From assembly GCA_039096225.1 (NCBI GenBank), contig JBBPEB010000026.1:591001-655000 (forward strand): a stretch of DNA of 64,000 nucleotides, written 5' to 3'. The notes beneath the pieces were generated by a model, which did not search any database, was not told the DNA's origin, and saw only the letters and a list, made by a program, of their open reading frames with translations. Positions 9,213-17,119 of this stretch are shown one piece after another (position 1 is the first letter of the stretch; each line of letters opens with the position of its first letter). Position numbers and translations under genes: made by a program. This stretch comes from Blastocystis sp. Blastoise (lineage: Eukaryota > Sar > Bigyra > Opalinata > Blastocystidae).

Positions 9213-10703
9213 ATGATACAAAGTGCTCGTTTAAATGTTTCGAATAAAGGATTAGTAGGCGTAAATCATCGTGCTACTGGTCATGAATATCGAAATTATA
9301 TTGTTCCAGGATCTATTCCTGATGGAGAAGAACGTCATCCAATTAATTATTCTATTGCTCCTAATTCTTTAGCTGCTGTTAAACGAATAGAAAGTAATAT
9401 GGTTAATAGAGCAACGTCAAATCCATTCTATTCATATTTGTCAGAAACCAGACAAGATGTTATACAAAGTTCATTAGAAGAATCAGAAGAAACTGAACCA
9501 ATAGATGAAGGATCTGGGCTATTACCTGATGGTAGAATTCCAAAGAACTTTACAAGAAAACTTATTTATGCTCATGATTATGTCTTACCTTATATGAAAC
9601 AAAATCATATGTCTGATTATTCTAAATATTCTAGATTATTAAATCCTCGTACAATTGATAGTGCTATTGATTTTACTAAAAGAGATCGTGATGGTTACTT
9701 ATATTCTAGAGGTGGTAATTTATTTTCTAATATTTATCACACTGTAAGTGATGTATACAATGTGTCTGATAAATTAACTGGAGGTATTAATAACATCACT
9801 CATGGAATAAGTAATGCTGTTGATTATGGTGCAAATAAATTCAAAGATCTCAAGAATTGGTGGAGAGATATTAATGTTGATCCAAAAGAAGGATTCAATG
9901 ATATTAAAGGAAAACTTGTAAGTGATAGAAATAATTTATATGATAATTGGAAATTAACTGATGATAATGAAGCTAAGAAAAAGAATAAAATATTAGCTGA
10001 TAATTATTTTAGATTTGCTCATATGTCAGGTAATGATACGAAACAACAAAGACTTAACAAAAGTAAATCTTTAGAAGATCAAGCAAAAACATTTCATAAT
10101 AATTATATTCCCTATGCAGAAAACCCAACATTCGTTAATAAAGTTGTTAATACTGCAACAAATGTAGGAACACCAATTGTTAATGGTGTTAAAAAAGTTG
10201 CAAACTCTGTTGTTAGTGGTGTAAATAATTTATACAATACTTTTTCTGGATTTTTATTTGGTAAGAATCCAGAGGAAGAAATACCACAAACAAAAAATCC
10301 AATAGAAGCAAATAATAATGTTATACCAACTTCTTCATCTACTCCTGATACTCTAACACAAGAAAATATTCATAATATTACTATTGAAGATTCAAATCCT
10401 CCAAATTTAATTCCTCTTATGAATGATCCTACTGTTCCTTTACCTGATACTGTTCCAATGTCTCAAGCAGTCACGAATAATTTCACTCCAAATATTACAC
10501 CTGTAGCCCCGATTCCCAATCCAGTAGAAAATGTCACTCTTGTAAATAATAATAAAAGAAATAAAAACGAAGACGATGAATTTCAATCATTTGATGAAGA
10601 TGATGGTGAGGTATTTTATGATCTCGAAGAAGGTAATGGATTACGTAGAAAAAGACGTATTTCAAAAAATAAAAAATTAAGAAATAAACGTAGAAAACAT
10701 TAG
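9213..10703 (+). CDS. putative minor or inner virion protein
   Basis: This 496-aa protein is not firmly recognised. At about residues 167-205, after S-R-G-G-N, there is an amphipathic Gly-rich stretch (LFSNIYHTVSDVY, then LTGGINNITHGI), and a similar one follows at about 315-345. Amphipathic helices behind a Gly-Gly site recall the layout of membrane-lytic inner capsid proteins such as adenovirus protein VI; this is only analogy. A Pro/Asn-rich linker comes next, then an acidic stretch, E-G-N-G-L, and a strongly basic C-terminus (RRKRRISKNKKLRNKRRKH) suited to DNA or nuclear import. E-G-S-G-L near residue 98 is another possible processing site. Confidence 0.65.
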   Translation: MIQSARLNVSNKGLVGVNHRATGHEYRNYIVPGSIPDGEERHPINYSIAPNSLAAVKRIESNMVNRATSNPFYSYLSETRQDVIQSSLEESEETEPIDEGSGLLPDGRIPKNFTRKLIYAHDYVLPYMKQNHMSDYSKYSRLLNPRTIDSAIDFTKRDRDGYLYSRGGNLFSNIYHTVSDVYNVSDKLTGGINNITHGISNAVDYGANKFKDLKNWWRDINVDPKEGFNDIKGKLVSDRNNLYDNWKLTDDNEAKKKNKILADNYFRFAHMSGNDTKQQRLNKSKSLEDQAKTFHNNYIPYAENPTFVNKVVNTATNVGTPIVNGVKKVANSVVSGVNNLYNTFSGFLFGKNPEEEIPQTKNPIEANNNVIPTSSSTPDTLTQENIHNITIEDSNPPNLIPLMNDPTVPLPDTVPMSQAVTNNFTPNITPVAPIPNPVENVTLVNNNKRNKNEDDEFQSFDEDDGEVFYDLEEGNGLRRKRRISKNKKLRNKRRKH

Positions 10704-10751
10704 TTAATTTTAATTTGTTTTATTTATTATTATTTTTAAAAACTAAACAAT

Positions 10752-10761
10752 TTGTTTTGTT
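10752..10761 (+). promoter_or_regulatory. virus-like box TTGTTTTGTT without a downstream gene
   Basis: Exact box 49 bp after the last rightward virus-like gene. No rightward ORF follows; the next ORF is leftward. It may be a remnant of a lost gene, or the box may also act at 3' ends. Confidence 0.4.
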
Positions 10762-10777
10762 ATTAATAAGAATTAAT

Positions 10778-10945
10778 TTAAAAATCAATAAATTTTTTTA
10801 TATAATCTTCATAATCATCTTCACTTTCAGTTTTAATAGTATCCACTTCAGAATCACTATCACTTAATTCATCAACTTCAAAATTTCCATAAGGTTTCCA
10901 AGTACCTTCTTTATAATCTGGAGCAAATTGCTTTGGAGAATCCAT
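10778..10945 (-). CDS. small acidic protein, 55 aa
   Basis: A short leftward ORF running from ATG at 10945 to TAA. It begins MDSPKQFAPDYKEGTWKPYG and continues with an Asp/Glu/Ser-rich stretch ending YIKKFIDF. It converges on the rightward virus-like gene at 9213. It is not recognised; its composition resembles small acidic regulators or transactivation segments. A heat-shock-element array lies 46 bp upstream of its start, so heat control is possible. Whether it belongs to the virus-like block or the host is unclear. Confidence 0.45.
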   Translation of the reverse strand: MDSPKQFAPDYKEGTWKPYGNFEVDELSDSDSEVDTIKTESEDDYEDYIKKFIDF

Positions 10946-10990
10946 AATATATAGTATAAAAATAGAAAAAACGAATAATACAATTTATTA

Positions 10991-11028
10991 TTCTAGAAGT
11001 TTCGAGAATGTTCTAGAATGTTCTAGAA
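10991..11028. promoter_or_regulatory. perfect eight-unit heat shock element
   Basis: Eight alternating TTC/GAA trinucleotides at strict 5-bp spacing form four consecutive TTCnnGAA palindromes over 38 bp. This is the binding site of trimeric heat shock factor (HSF1/Hsf1). Most known elements have three to six units. It can act leftward on the 55-aa ORF or rightward on the TATA-bearing region that follows. Confidence 0.85.
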
Positions 11029-11085
11029 AATTTATATTTTTCCATATCGGTCGCTCATGTTTCCAAAAGTCTCTCGTTATAATCG

Positions 11086-11151
11086 TGGTGGTGGGTACAT
11101 CTTTTTACAAGACCACACCACCACCAGCTTTTCTTTCACCCACTATAAATA
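11086..11151 (+). promoter_or_regulatory. GC-rich inverted repeat and TATA-like box
   Basis: TGGTGGTGG (11086-11094) and CCACCACCA (11118-11126) can form a 9-bp stem. A TATA-like CTATAAATA follows at 11143-11151. Together with the heat shock element upstream this looks like a rightward promoter. The first rightward gene is the transposase about 600 bp away, so the target is uncertain. Confidence 0.4.
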
Positions 11152-11184
11152 CATACCTTGATCACTTTACTCTTTTTATATAAA

Positions 11185-11530
11185 TTTTTTTTATGATTAT
11201 CATGACTTTTTATATTATTTATTGATCACTATACATACATTTTTATTTTTATATATTCCCGTGATTATTTTTATTATTTCTTTTTAGATAGAACCATCCA
11301 TTTCATCTTTTCTCTATTAAAGGGAGGGTCGGGGTGTGTGTTTATTTAGCACATTCTGTGCTTCTTTTCGTATTTCTTTCTGTATTCCCGTGATTATTTT
11401 ACTCACTTTACCAACGATGGAGTCATTTTCCATGAATATTCCCTGTAAAGGGGAGGGTTGGACTGTGTATTTTATTTCTTTTATGATTACTATGAGTTTC
11501 TCCTTGATCACTATACGTTTCACGTTGGAA
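11185..11530. repeat. diverged duplicated non-coding segment
   Basis: Several motifs occur twice in the stretch between the promoter-like region and the pogo-like gene: CCCGTGATTATTTT (near 11258 and 11388), TTGATCACTATAC (near 11222 and 11504), and AAAGGGAGGGTyGG-like sequences (near 11319 and 11450) followed by TGTGT. This suggests an old tandem duplication. No convincing ORF is present. Confidence 0.5.
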
Positions 11531-11632
11531 TCGGAACACAAATAAATTAAAAATAAATAAACATGGGAAAAATAAATACACACACACACTACCCTACACT
11601 CCCATGGTTATTTTACTTCAGAAATGTTATTA

Positions 11633-11748
11633 ATTCTTCCGTCGAGAACAAAAAGGGGGGATGACTTCCCCGCTTATGGCTGCGCGCGTCGCGCAGACTC
11701 TATGCGGGGTTTGCATACCCCCTTCTGCAGTTCGAAGAACGGAAGAAT
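11633..11748. repeat. GC-rich foldback hairpin element
   Basis: The 116-bp segment is bounded by inverted copies ATTCTTCCGT / ACGGAAGAAT. Its two halves are largely complementary, meeting at a perfect hairpin CTGCGCG-CGT-CGCGCAG (11680-11696). Inner blocks such as AAGGGGG.ATG against GCATACCCCCTT also pair. Its G+C content is far above the flanks. It resembles a foldback or MITE-like insertion, or a GC-cluster type mobile hairpin. No clear target-site duplication is visible. Confidence 0.65.
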
Positions 11749-12733
11749 GATTACTGTATCAGAAGGGTATGTAAGGAAGCTGCTTAAAAAGAATAATATT
11801 CTATTGAAAAGACCACTAACAAATTATGAAGAAAAAGCTAGACCAACAAAGAAAGATGCGAAGATACTGTATAGGAATATTCATTATGTAATAAATAAAA
11901 GAAAAATCAAAACTTCTCTTATATTCAACATGGATGAGTCATGGGTTACTCCTGGTGATAAAAGATCAAGAGTTACTGTTGCAGTTGATAATGATCACTT
12001 ACCAATAACAAAACAAGGTACTAGTGTTACTCATACAACACTAATTGGTTGTATTTGTGCTGATGGTACTGCAGTTCCTTCCTCTTATGTTGTTGATCGA
12101 GATACTTATAATATTAAAGAAATAGATAAGCAAAATCTGTCCTATATAAAAGTATGGTCTGCTAAGTCTGGATGGATAAATGCACATGTGTTATACTCAT
12201 GGATTCAAGATGTTTTTCTTCCATATGTTAATAAAAAGAGAAAAGATATGAATCTTGATAGTACTAATGATTATTGTCTACTTATTCTTGATGCTCATAC
12301 AACACGTAATGATACTGATTTTCTTAGTTTATGTGAGAATAACCGTATTGATGTAATTGTACTTCCAAAAAATACTACTAGTGTCTTTCAACCGCTTGAT
12401 TTAGTTATATACAATGTATATAAATCAAAATTTAGAAGATATTATAAAATAACAAATAGATATTCGTTATTAGCAGCATCTGAGGATGCTTTTAGTGAAG
12501 CTTTTACAAGAAGAAATATTTTAAGTGCATGGCAAGCTTCGAGACTTCTTATTGATGATGAGAATGAGTTTATCAAGGATTTTGATGATCGTCCCCGTAG
12601 TAAAGTAACTAGAAAATCATCTAAAGTGTCAAATAAAATCTTAACTAATATCAATAGAGAAATGATGGAGGATGAATTTAGTGATAAACTTGATAATACT
12701 GTTTCAGAAGATGAAATAATAGTTAATGAATAA
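11747..12733 (+). pseudogene. pogo/Tigger-type DDE transposase, 5' truncated
   Basis: The open frame from the ATG at 11747 encodes 328 aa with the DDE_1 endonuclease core: NMDESW (first Asp), LLILDAHTT (second Asp) and LPKNTTSVFQPLD (third acidic block). GTSVTHTTLIGCICADG between them is also typical of the family. The N-terminal helix-turn-helix/CENP-B region is reduced to a remnant (SEGYVRKLLKKNNI); an intact member would have about 100-150 more residues. The frame stays open upstream through the GC-rich hairpin to 11624, but that part is not protein-like. The hairpin seems to have replaced or interrupted the 5' end. No flanking terminal inverted repeats were found. A domesticated gene is possible because the core is intact. 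Confidence 0.65.
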
Positions 12734-12960
12734 AGATATTCCTTTCTATATATATATTTTTTATTTTTTTTTATATAATATATCATATATATACTTATTT
12801 TTTTATAATTGTTATTAATTTATGTCAAAAAAATTTCTTGTTTTGTTTTAAACAGAAAAAAAAACTATTTTTATTGAAAAAATGTTATTTACATGTTTAT
12901 CTTTATTAAATACAGTGAAAAAATATTTTTTCCCGTAAATATGGAAACAAAACAAAAACG

Positions 12961-12995
12961 GGTCACTTTGGTACAGGAGGTCACTCTGGTACAGG
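12961..12995. repeat. two tandem copies of an 18-bp motif
   Basis: GGTCACTTTGGTACAGGA is followed directly by GGTCACTCTGGTACAGG, 34 bp before the start of the TatD-type gene. It may be a protein-binding site in that promoter. A TTGTTTTGTT box also lies further up at 12838-12847. Confidence 0.45.
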
Positions 12996-13028
12996 TACTT
13001 TACTTTTTCTTTTTTTTTCATTCATCAA

Positions 13029-14026
13029 ATGTTAATAGATTCTCATTGTCACTTACATTTCACTCGAATCAGATCTCAATTCACGAAACTATATGAAAAT
13101 GCTATGTCAAATCATATTAATTATTTTGTTTGTAATGCAACAAATCTGAACGATCTAGAAGATGTTAAGCAGCTATCTATCAATTACAACAACATCATTC
13201 CATGCTTTGGTATTCATCCATATTATGCAGATACGGTAACATCAGAAAATGTCAAATCAATTCTTGAACCTTTTCTATTAGAATTTCCTCATTCTAATAT
13301 AGGTGAAATAGGTCTTGATAAGTCTTCTAAGGGAAAACGAATCTCTATGGATATACAGGAAAAACTATTTGAAACACAACTTTTGTTAGCCAAGGAATAT
13401 AATCGTATACCAGTTATACATTGTGTGAAATCTTATGGCAAAATTCTTGATATATTACGAAAGTTATCTCCTCTTCCTAGAGGATTCTTAATGCATGGTT
13501 ATAATGGTCCTTTCAATATGGTGAAAGACTTTTCTAAATTAGGCGGTTATTTTTCTATATCTGCTTCTTTATTCAATACAAATCATGATGAGTATATTCT
13601 TTTTAATTTTTACATACTAAACAAACATAATTTTTTAACATTTTTTTAAATTTAACACATTTTTTACAGGGATGTTATAAAAAAGGTCTTAATGGCCATT
13701 CCAGAAGATAGACTACTAATTGAAACTGACAGTCCAGACATGGTATTCTTATGTCATAACTTTATTTTATTTTAAATAGATTCTAAAAAGTTGTATTGAT
13801 AATTGTGAATGCGACGAAGAAGGAATGTATATAAATGATCCATCAAATCTCACGAAAGTATTTGTTTTCTATTATTTCTATTATATTCTATTATATATGC
13901 TAATGAATTTAGATTTGTGAGCTTGTTGCAAAATATCTAGGTAAATCTGAAAAAGAAATTGAATTACTAACGTCTCATAACGCTTCTACTTTTTTTGATA
14001 TTCATATATATGATACGGAGAATTAG
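13029..14026 (+). CDS. TatD-type metal-dependent hydrolase/deoxyribonuclease
   Basis: Four exons (13029-13591, 13670-13742, 13780-13857, 13913-14026) join in frame to 275 aa, the usual TatD length. TatD proteins are TIM-barrel metallo-hydrolases with DNase activity, linked to DNA repair and apoptosis in eukaryotes. Metal ligands are visible: H6 and H8 (DSHCHLH), E93 (GEIGLD), H131 (VIHCVKS), H156 (LMHGYNG) and D208 (IETDSPD). The last 35 residues, rich in charged residues, replace the standard end. Introns are short (37-78 bp) with GT-AG ends and lack the long TA runs seen in neighbours. The product is probably cytosolic or nuclear, as there is no targeting peptide. Assignment is firm; its substrate is not known. 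Confidence 0.88.
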
Positions 14027-14431
14027 AATAAAAGCAAATATCACAAAAATTTTGCTCATTAAAAAATGCAACAACGAAATTATTATCAAGATTGTTTTGT
14101 TTTAATAAAAATGAATTAAGTAAGATATAAAGACAACAGAAAACATATAAATCTTAATAACTGAAAAGAATAATCGTATAAATTATTTAAAAAATTTAAA
14201 CCAAAAAAAACAATTTTTTTATTACAAAACTCTTTTCGATCATAAATATCAGTAAATAATTTATACATAATATTTTTTTGTGTATAGTTTGTTCTTATAA
14301 TTAATAAAATATTATAATATATATAAATATAGACATAAATAACACGGTGCACACTATACAGAATAAGAATGAAAGAATGATTGTGGAATGTTCTATTTTT
14401 AATAAGATAATAAATTCTTAAATGTATATAT

Positions 14432-14503
14432 GCAGCCATAGCTCAGTGGTAGAGCATACGATTGCAGATCGTGCGGTCGGTGGTTCAAACCCGCCTGGCT
14501 GCT
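14432..14503 (+). tRNA. tRNA-Cys (GCA)
   Basis: A 72-nt cloverleaf without intron. The acceptor stem GCAGCCA pairs with TGGCTGC, the anticodon loop TTGCAGA gives GCA, and the T arm has GGTTCAAAC (B box). The A-box-like region is TAGCTCAGTGG. No CCA is encoded, as expected for a nuclear gene. Confidence 0.95.
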
Positions 14504-15558
14504 TCTTTTTCTTTATTATATTAGACTTTGTTTAGCATTTTTTTTTTATTCAGATAGAGAACTTTAATGTTTAAAAATATTTATTAGTGAGAACACAAGC
14601 AGTTTTTAATTATATTAAAACAGAAAAAGTAGTAAAATATTGCGTGGTGCTAGTATTACTCATTTTTTTCATTCTCAGTGTTTTCTTTTAGCTATATTCA
14701 ATAAATATATACTAATACAAAATTGCAAACATTAGCATATATTAAAAGAAATTATAATAATGTAAAAACAAATAAACTATGACTAATTTATATTAAATTC
14801 GAGAGAAAAATATGAATTTCACTAAATACTGTATTCTATTGATAAATGTATATATAAGAGAGTTCTTGACAGTATGATTCTAGATCATAAAAATGTTTCT
14901 TCAAACAATCCATTTTTCAAGTGAATTTTTTTTTAGTATATATTTTCACTTACATACACTCTCTATGATGTTCAACGTTTCAAAAGATATTCAAATTAAT
15001 ATCCAGTGTCTTTGTTGAGTGGTATGTGCAAGTCGGTGAGTATATCGTCTAAAAAACAATTGTTTCATATATGAACAATCTATTTCAAATCAAATTGGCA
15101 TTTCATGGGCACATTCCGCTCAATACTTAGATGATTGTCTAGAAAACACACAACAGATTTGTTTACATTAAATTCTAAAAAACATGGGAATACTTTTCAT
15201 ATCATTAACCAACCAAAATCATAATCAACAAAAAAGCAAGTGATGTGTTTATAGAAAACTGTATTCCTGAAAATGCGACACTAAACTATGATATTATTGG
15301 CCGATTGTATGTTTGACACAATGAATTGTCAGGTCAAAGAAAAACATTAGAAAACACATCTTACTGCTGCTTGGTATGGCCAGGTTTCGCTTTTATACCC
15401 TTTAGAAAATGTGTTTTATATGAACACTGTTATGACACATCTAAGACTCTTCTTCAATATCTTTGAAAACCATTAAATTCATGCTTGGTTCTTATTTGTT
15501 TACTGAATTTCTTAAATTGTAGATGAGTGGCTGCAAAAAAATGCCGAATATCTATATG
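14504..15558. other. intergenic, possible degraded coding remnants
   Basis: About 1 kb lies between tRNA-Cys and the Tc1 element. I see no intact gene. Short protein-like stretches broken by stops occur around 15235-15480 on the plus strand (for example AAWYGQVSLLYPLENVFYM, followed soon by a stop). They may be remnants of a gene or transposon into which the Tc1 element later inserted. Confidence 0.4.
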
Positions 15559-15743
15559 TACAATCAGTGCCAAAACCTGACAACCTCGGTTTTTTTTTTA
15601 AACTGGCGAGTTTTTCTTTGTTTTTTTTTTATTAAGTCATTTGTCATCAAAGGTTGTATTGACTATTAAAACAGGGAAACAAAACAAATAAGCGTCATGG
15701 AAAAAAATTTAAAAAACCATTTTTTTGAATTGAAACACAAATA

Positions 15744-16829
15744 TTAATATCTTGTAAATCCACCATTATTGGCTATTACTGCCTCAATTCTTTTCGGCAT
15801 TGATAAAACAAGCCTTTCACATACATTTACAGGTATTGACCTCCATATCTTGTCAACTTCGACCTTTAGTTGACTCAAAGTATATCCGCAATGGGAATTT
15901 CTTTGTAATCTTCTTTTAATATAGACCCAAAGATGTTCAATGGGATTAAGGTCTGGGGACTGTGGAGGCCAATCAATCACTGTAAGTTGAGCAGTTTTAA
16001 AGAAACTATTCATCTTTTTTGACTTGTGAATAGGAGCATTATCCTGTTGGAATACCATAGTTTTGGGGTCAATTTGCAATTTTTCCACGGTTGACGGAAG
16101 AGTTCGACCAAGAGTTTCTCCATACTTTAATGATGTCACATGACCATCAAGGACCTCCATTTGACCAGCACCATGTTGCGTCATACATCCCCAAATCATA
16201 ATCGATTTTCCATCGTTTTTCATGGTTGGAATGATTTCTGACGGCTTATTTGGAGAACCAGGTTTCTTCCAATAGTATTCTTGAAAGGTTGATTGATGTG
16301 TTCTAATAGAACACTCGTCAGACCAGAGGACGTTTTCCCAGAAACTTATTGGCATATTTCGGTATTTTAAACACCAATCCAATCGGACTTTTCTATTTTT
16401 CTCCGATATGAGTGGTTTATGAAGCTTCTTTTTGGCGACGTAACCAACAGCATGGAGTCCTCTAATAAAGGACCTTTTTGAGACATGAGTACCGGTTTTC
16501 TTTTGGAAGATATCCAATAAAACGCTAGAGTTCTCAGAGCTTTTTGGGACAATATTATTGATTTCTCGTAAATTAGAAGGAGTTAAAACTTGTGGTCTTC
16601 CACCTTTCTTAGTTGACTTGGACATATTGTATTGGGACCTTCTACGGGCAACAGTTCTAAGCGAACAATGAAAATGAATGGCAATCTGTTCATCCGTGTA
16701 CCCGTCTCTTATCATCTTTCTAAACTCTCTTTCAGTTATAACGACGTATTTACCCATACACAACTTATTTTTAAAGAATAAAACTATTTTTAAAGGGTTA
16801 AAAAAGGTCTCAGAGTAATTGTGTTCCAA
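15744..16829 (-). CDS. Tc1-type DD34E transposase
   Basis: The ORF is 361 aa; the likelier start is Met25 (MGKYVVITERE), giving 337 aa, the usual Tc1 length. An N-terminal paired-like helix-turn-helix (residues about 36-66, YTDEQIAIHFHCSLRTVARR) is followed by a GRPQ linker like the GRPR motif. The catalytic triad is D171 (LWSDE), D263 (QQDNAP) and E298 (NPIEHLW), with exactly 34 residues between the last two. It would bind the terminal repeats and catalyse cut-and-paste transposition into TA. All key residues are present and there are no internal stops, so it may be active. Confidence 0.93.
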   Translation of the reverse strand: MEHNYSETFFNPLKIVLFFKNKLCMGKYVVITEREFRKMIRDGYTDEQIAIHFHCSLRTVARRRSQYNMSKSTKKGGRPQVLTPSNLREINNIVPKSSENSSVLLDIFQKKTGTHVSKRSFIRGLHAVGYVAKKKLHKPLISEKNRKVRLDWCLKYRNMPISFWENVLWSDECSIRTHQSTFQEYYWKKPGSPNKPSEIIPTMKNDGKSIMIWGCMTQHGAGQMEVLDGHVTSLKYGETLGRTLPSTVEKLQIDPKTMVFQQDNAPIHKSKKMNSFFKTAQLTVIDWPPQSPDLNPIEHLWVYIKRRLQRNSHCGYTLSQLKVEVDKIWRSIPVNVCERLVLSMPKRIEAVIANNGGFTRY

Positions 16830-16866
16830 TTAAAATTTCTGTTTTTCCAAAACCACTAATTATATA

Positions 16867-16884
16867 TTCTAGAAATTTCTAGAA
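16867..16884. promoter_or_regulatory. heat-shock-element-like motif inside the Tc1 element
   Basis: TTCtaGAAatTTCtaGAA gives four contiguous alternating units, enough for a heat shock factor trimer. It lies 38 bp upstream of the transposase ATG on its coding strand, within the element. Confidence 0.6.
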
Positions 16885-17119
16885 TATATTCTACATGTTA
16901 TTACAATTCAAACAAAAAAAACCGCGTCAAAAAATTCCCCGTAACTATTGAAAACGATAAGGGTTGTCAGGTTTTGGCACTGATTGTATATGGGGCTAAA
17001 CACAATGACTTCTAGAAACAACAATTATTCGATTGTCTTTATGGCTGAACACACAAAGATATGGGATGATAAAGTAAATATTTTTTCAATTTATATTTTT
17101 ATTTAATAAATATCTGAAG

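Larger units (their letters stand above)
15561..16986 (-). mobile_element. complete Tc1/mariner (DD34E) transposon
   Basis: The element is bounded by perfect 25-bp terminal inverted repeats (15561-15585 and 16962-16986) that begin CAATCAGTGCC, and flanked on both sides by TA (15559-15560 and 16987-16988), the Tc1 target duplication. It carries one intact leftward transposase gene. Total length is 1426 bp, normal for an autonomous Tc1 element. Identical repeats and an open frame suggest recent arrival. Confidence 0.93.

Noticed and set aside
11317-11589. Overlapping ORFs of 90 aa (minus) and 69 aa (plus)
   Set aside because: Neither shows a domain, a clean start context or coding-like codon use, and both span the diverged duplicated segment.
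14116-14439. 107-aa minus-strand ORF next to tRNA-Cys
   Set aside because: It overlaps the tRNA gene and has only A/T-rich, Ile/Tyr-rich low-complexity sequence with no domain pattern.
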